In this document: piece by piece, positions 60,626 through 64,000 of the stretch
Layout of the letters: each line of letters starts with the position of its first letter
Numbering within the stretch: the stretch's first letter is position 1
NCBI GenBank assembly: GCA_910577295.1
Contig: CAJTLS010000010.1
Location: 23,397-87,396, forward strand
Direction of reading: 5' to 3'
Origin: an uncultured Eubacterium sp.
GTDB lineage: Bacteria > Bacillota > Clostridia > Lachnospirales > Lachnospiraceae
DNA: 64,000 nt
Program-made: the position numbers and the translations under genes
The notes under the pieces: model-generated
Databases searched by the model: none
The model's input: only the letters and a program-made list of their open reading frames with translations
Told to the model about the DNA's origin: nothing

Positions 60626-61924
60626 TTACCAATAATCATAGCCGCCATCCCAAAGTTTCTTCTCTCTTTTCCCATCAACATCCATACAATACAAATTATC
60701 AGCATAATACGTTGTATAGTAGATAACTTCTTCATCGTTGTCAAACTCATCTTTGCGACACTGATTATAGCCCTTTTCATCCCGCACTCTTATATATAAC
60801 CGGTTCCCCACGCAGGATACTGCCAATGTTTTTTCTTTGCGGATAATGATATCCTGCTTCGTTTTCTTATCCAGCCTATGAACTCTGTTCTGTTTATCCA
60901 AATAAAACACATATTTATCATTTGCTGTGTAGTTCTTTCTGCTGCCTTTACTTTTTTTCATATTCTGAAATGGGGAAAAAACTTTTCCCGTTTTACGTGA
61001 AATCATATCATTCCCATAATATATGTAGTCCTTATCTATTTCAAGAAAAGAGTTTTCCTCATTAGAATTTTGTTTTTCTTTAAATTCAAAAAACTGCTGT
61101 TCGCTTTCTGATGACATATCATAACAGAATAATTTAATTTTTGAATCCTCTTCTACAGCATAAAATATCTTATTATCCATATACAGCAAGTACGGTTTTG
61201 CTTTCTTTCGATTTGTTGTTAGTGGTAATTCTGTTGACCCTGTCCCTTTAACAGTCCCGACCTCAATTGGAAGCTTTACCGATTTTGACCTCAAATACGA
61301 TGACTGCCATTTCGTTCTCTTATCAAAGTAGAAATAATCCTGATAAATACAACAAAATCGGAACTTCCCATCCCCCGAAACAGATGTTTCTGAAATATCA
61401 TACAAAGTTTCTAATCTCTTTGTGTCCAAATTAACCCGCATTAATTTCTGCACCTCACTATCGCTGTAACCAGCCCAGTAACTAATAAGAGCATAAAAGT
61501 TACTTCCATATTTCACAAAACCATCCAGAGAATAATAATCATCATTAATTTTAAATCTCCCTACTTCCTTTTTATTATCCCGATAAATAACGTATTCATC
61601 ATAATGGCCATCATATCGTAACCAATAATAATGTCCATCTTCCACCTGTGAATAACTGGTTATCCATTCGGTATCATAAAAGTAGACACCCGGAAGCTCC
61701 GTATTTATATTGGACAGAGTCACTTTTTCCACCTGTTCTGTTTTGTTCTTTTCACTTTTCTTTATTTTTTTATTTGCTTTATTCCCTGTTTGATTGCTTT
61801 CTATCTGCTTCAAGTTAGTTCGGGTAACTTGTGTCCTGCGACCGACGCGAAGTAAGGCAAACACACCAGTAATTACAAGAAATACTATAATTGATATTGT
61901 TAATACTATTTTTTTGTTCCACAC
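60626..61924 (-). CDS. Membrane-anchored propeller-like protein (DUF5050-like), copy B
   Basis: A 432-residue paralogue of the protein at 57351-58664. The GTG start (MWNKKIVLTISI) is preferred because it follows AAGGAG by 9 nt and matches the start of copy A; a longer frame opens at 61948. The N-terminal membrane segment and the repeated strands are shared. The first half differs from copy A by many replacements and small gaps (for example RYDGHYDEYVIYRDNKKEVG), while the last 180 residues are nearly identical, as if homogenised by gene conversion. The gene lies between Rhs-tip DNA and lipoprotein remnants. Confidence 0.7.
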   Translation of the reverse strand: MWNKKIVLTISIIVFLVITGVFALLRVGRRTQVTRTNLKQIESNQTGNKANKKIKKSEKNKTEQVEKVTLSNINTELPGVYFYDTEWITSYSQVEDGHYYWLRYDGHYDEYVIYRDNKKEVGRFKINDDYYSLDGFVKYGSNFYALISYWAGYSDSEVQKLMRVNLDTKRLETLYDISETSVSGDGKFRFCCIYQDYFYFDKRTKWQSSYLRSKSVKLPIEVGTVKGTGSTELPLTTNRKKAKPYLLYMDNKIFYAVEEDSKIKLFCYDMSSESEQQFFEFKEKQNSNEENSFLEIDKDYIYYGNDMISRKTGKVFSPFQNMKKSKGSRKNYTANDKYVFYLDKQNRVHRLDKKTKQDIIIRKEKTLAVSCVGNRLYIRVRDEKGYNQCRKDEFDNDEEVIYYTTYYADNLYCMDVDGKREKKLWDGGYDYW

Positions 61925-61959
61925 ATATCTCATCTCCTTTTGAAACAATTAATACTTCA

Positions 61960-62256
61960 TTATCCAACTCTATTAAAAATAGTTTTTTTCAGATATTTTT
62001 CCGTATCTCTTGTGGCTTTTTTATACCGACTATTGTCACTACGTTTTATTGTATCATCCCATGTTCCATCCTGAATCGAAAAGTCCATATATGGATTATC
62101 TTTATATTTCTTATGTTCTTTCTTCCTGTCTTTCTTATTTTTTATTTTCCAATCAGAATGATATGCCACTTCTATTTTATCTAAATTTGCACTATTTCTC
62201 TTCTTTCTAAACTGTTCTAAATCAGATACAAAACTGTGTGTCCCCATCATTCTCAC
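61960..62256 (-). CDS. Possible displaced Rhs C-terminal tip
   Basis: A 98-residue frame opening at a GTG inside the Rhs-core fragment (MRMMGTHSFVSDL), but out of frame with the core's YTYCEND. It is strongly basic and charged (KIKNKKDRKKEHKKYKDN, WDDTIKRSDNSRYKKATRD). Its place directly after a Rhs core fragment is where a polymorphic toxin tip would stand. No toxin family is recognised, and as it now stands it is cut off from the core by a frameshift. Confidence 0.45.
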   Translation of the reverse strand: MRMMGTHSFVSDLEQFRKKRNSANLDKIEVAYHSDWKIKNKKDRKKEHKKYKDNPYMDFSIQDGTWDDTIKRSDNSRYKKATRDTEKYLKKTIFNRVG

Positions 62257-62329
62257 AATAAGTATATAAATGCAGGCTCAGCGGCTCATCCTCTTCTCCG
62301 GTATAGGTATCCCTTGTCAGAAACCTCCC
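62242..62329 (+). repeat. 88-nt direct repeat of the Rhs core end
   Basis: Matches 63913-64000 at 85 of 88 positions. It covers the codons for GRFLTRDTYTG to YTYCEND, the conserved junction before variable toxin tips. Confidence 0.9.
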
Positions 62330-62560
62330 CGCTTCCGGCTGGTAGTACCGTACCCACAGTAGTGGAACGGGTTGTCATCTTTTTTCCATTTACTGCCTTG
62401 CTGATGCGCAGTCCCCCGGCATCATAAATAAAGTTTATGTTGTAGTTCTTTGTCTTTTCTATGTAAACTAATTCAGTGCATTGTAATTATTGATTACATT
62501 TTCGTTCAGGTAATTGTGCTATTGCATTGTTTTCCTATGTCACGTTGGCATCTATGTATA
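62242..62560 (-). pseudogene. Rhs core fragment with deletions
   Basis: The minus strand keeps pieces of a Rhs/YD-repeat protein in changing frames: a decayed YIDANVT-ENNAIAQL, then INFIYDAGGLRISKAVNGKK, DNPFHYCG, and RYYQPEAGRFLTRDTYTGEE followed by PLSLHLYTYCENDG. Intact Rhs cores have more sequence between these, so several internal deletions are present. Positions 62242-62329 are an 88-nt copy (85 identical) of the core of the second Rhs gene at 63913-64000. Confidence 0.75.
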
Positions 62561-62688
62561 GCCAGTCCTTTTTTCATAAGGTTTATGGTTTACATTTAAA
62601 ATCATTTTAGGTTTAAGTACTTGTATAGAATAAAAAACTACTACATTTGGCAAATTCTCTTTTTAAATATAGTAACTAAAATTTTTTT

Positions 62689-63267
62689 CTAACTATTCAA
62701 AAAGTTAAACGGCTCCTTAAACTTTGTATCCTTTATTTTTTCTCTTATACTCTTCTTAATTTCCCTCTCTGCCAATTCCTGCGGATATTCAACAGGTACC
62801 TCTATCTTGTATTTGATTTTATACTTTTCACACCATTTTTTAGCTAAATCTAATCGTAACCAACTCTCAATAATATATATTTCTTCTCTAATATCTACAA
62901 TATCTGCAAATTTCCAGAATTGTATTTCCCTTTCTTTTTTGTCTAAATTAGAAAAATATTCTTTTAGTGAATGAAGCTTTAGAAAAGAAAAAAACCAATC
63001 ATATGCCCAGTCATATGTAGCACCTTCCACTTTTAAATATCCGTGTCTTTGTAATTTTTTTTCTGATAATTTAGTTGATTTAGAAAAAAACTTTTCTTTC
63101 AACTCATACGGCCTGTATACTTCATAATCATTATAAGAAAACCAATTTGTATAAGCAAATTCTTCATTATCTTCTACAAGTGACCAATCACTTTCTTTAT
63201 GCTCTTCCATATCATAGTTTTCAACAAATCTAATAACTAAATATTTTTTCCCATATTTATCAATCAT
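62689..63267 (-). CDS. Probable immunity protein of the Rhs toxin
   Basis: A 192-residue soluble protein, rich in aromatic and charged residues (WFSYNDYEVYRPYELKEKFF, AYDWFFSFLKLHSLKEYF, IYIIESWLRLDLAKKWCEKY). No family recognised. It begins 16 nt after the Rhs tip stop, and in polymorphic toxin loci that place is taken by the cognate immunity gene. Neutralisation of the tip encoded at 63284-63900 is inferred from position only. Confidence 0.6.
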   Translation of the reverse strand: MIDKYGKKYLVIRFVENYDMEEHKESDWSLVEDNEEFAYTNWFSYNDYEVYRPYELKEKFFSKSTKLSEKKLQRHGYLKVEGATYDWAYDWFFSFLKLHSLKEYFSNLDKKEREIQFWKFADIVDIREEIYIIESWLRLDLAKKWCEKYKIKYKIEVPVEYPQELAEREIKKSIREKIKDTKFKEPFNFLNS

Positions 63268-63283
63268 ATAACCATATCTCCCT

Positions 63284-64000
63284 TTAATATAAATTGTTTT
63301 CCCTTAACATTTTGTTATATAAATTATCATATACTACTTTTTGCTCATTTCCAAACCATATATGAATAAAATGCCTCTTATCATGATAATGTCCATACTG
63401 TCCATATTTATGTACTTCTGGAGCCGAATACACACCAGTAACAACAGCCATCGCTTTTGCTGCCGTTTGAGTATCGGCGTAGATTCCCCATAAATTACTC
63501 TTTTTCTGTTTCTTCCTTAACTGACTTCTTGCATTTGACCTTTGAAATCTTCTTCTAGTCAAAAATAATTTTTGACTAACACTATTAGTAGCTGCAGTAA
63601 CTCCCAAAGAGGCAAAAGCTTGAATAAATGACATTTTTTTACCAAATCGCAGCAGTTTTCCTCTCTTTCCAACATATGCTAACTGATATTTTTTTCCCTT
63701 TTGTGATTGAGCCGAAACGTCCTCTAAAGTTATATCTGTACTACGAACCTCTGTTTGCAATTGACTTCTCTGATCCATTTTAGATACATCTGAAACCACA
63801 TCATAAACTTGTTTTGTCACATATAAAGAAATTGCCAAATCAGCTACTACTTTTGCTGCAGTAGGTATGGCTATTACAAACGCAAAATGCCCCGTCGGGT
63901 CTACCATATTCACCCCATCATTCTCACAATAAGTATACAAATGCAGGCTCAGCGGTTCATCCTCTTTTCCGGTATAGGTATCCCTTGTCAGAAACCTCCC
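63284..64000 (-). CDS. Rhs polymorphic toxin, C-terminal part (cut by right window edge)
   Basis: Open to the window edge. The reading begins GRFLTRDTYTGKEDEPLSLH and YTYCENDGVNMVDPTGH, the classic end of a Rhs core (DPTGH marks the core-tip border). After it come a hydrophobic stretch (FAFVIAIPTAAKVVADLAISLYV), then the tip: a linker with DITLEDVSAQSQKGKK, a basic segment (RRRFQRSNARSQLRKKQKK) and a His-rich close, HKYGQYGHYHDKRHFIHIWFG. The spacing of His and Asp suggests a nuclease active site, but I cannot name the family. The start of the protein lies beyond the window. The probable immunity gene follows. Confidence 0.8.
   Translation of the reverse strand, partial: GRFLTRDTYTGKEDEPLSLHLYTYCENDGVNMVDPTGHFAFVIAIPTAAKVVADLAISLYVTKQVYDVVSDVSKMDQRSQLQTEVRSTDITLEDVSAQSQKGKKYQLAYVGKRGKLLRFGKKMSFIQAFASLGVTAATNSVSQKLFLTRRRFQRSNARSQLRKKQKKSNLWGIYADTQTAAKAMAVVTGVYSAPEVHKYGQYGHYHDKRHFIHIWFGNEQKVVYDNLYNKMLRENNLY

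Noticed and set aside
62010..62210. Plus-strand ORFs in the Rhs-tip region
   Set aside because: They have no RBS and lie opposite the minus-strand tip frame and AT-rich DNA.

Overview
The window looks like a chromosome segment of a gut-type, motile Lachnospiraceae-like Firmicute. The grounds are strong GGAGG ribosome binding sites with some TTG/GTG starts, TTGACA-N17-TATAAT-type promoters, a Tad pilus cluster of the kind found in Eubacterium/Roseburia relatives, flagellin with FliS, VanR/VanS-like regulators, secreted arabinose-polymer hydrolases, a commensal-type serpin and a CptIN-type III toxin-antitoxin locus. The species cannot be named from sequence alone.

Layout. 1-5900 (minus): Tad pilus operon reading prepilin peptidase, TadZ-like, TadA, TadB, TadC-like, a 57-residue Flp pilin and a TadE-like protein cut by the left edge. 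6041-6247: YaaL-like small protein. 6298-12182 (minus): flagellar operon of a degenerate HD-domain protein, a 947-residue protein with a FliK-like C-terminus, flagellin and FliS. 12332-17012 (plus): secreted subtilase, then a VanRS-like two-component pair with a C39-like surface protein behind a VanR-box-like site. 17022-19968: hybrid kinase plus Hpt protein. 20072-20783: a 28-residue membrane peptide divergent from an XRE regulator, then tRNA-Gly(CCC). 20772-27797 (minus): greA, then serpin, amino-acid ABC transporter, MATE pump and lipase, closely spaced.

28174-32985: accessory zone with a DUF1835-like gene, the type III toxin-antitoxin locus (two 45-nt antitoxin RNA repeats, terminator, damaged toxin), a BlaI/BlaR1-like pair and small housekeeping genes. 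33054-38739 and 51361-55824: GH43 and GH127 glycosidases, each facing an AraC regulator. 39819-45007: two-component system with an ABC exporter of the peptide-antibiotic resistance type. 45137-49419: secreted deacetylase, Ogt, Dtd and a double esterase. 49575-51216: a lone RhuM-like gene and a flavin reductase-rubredoxin fusion. 55842-64000 (minus): a decaying region of LytTR regulator, propeller-like membrane proteins, lipoproteins and their pseudogenes, ending in an Rhs polymorphic toxin with its likely immunity gene and a displaced Rhs tip.

How the genes relate. Seven secreted proteins spread over 40 kb carry a very lysine-rich Ig-like or Fn3-like module at one end, often behind a Thr-Pro linker, so they may share a way of staying on the cell surface. 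The arabinosidases and esterases suit arabinoxylan or arabinan use. The most striking local system is the CptI/CptN locus: its two RNA repeats differ by paired, compensatory changes that support an H-type pseudoknot, while its toxin has lost its natural C-terminus.
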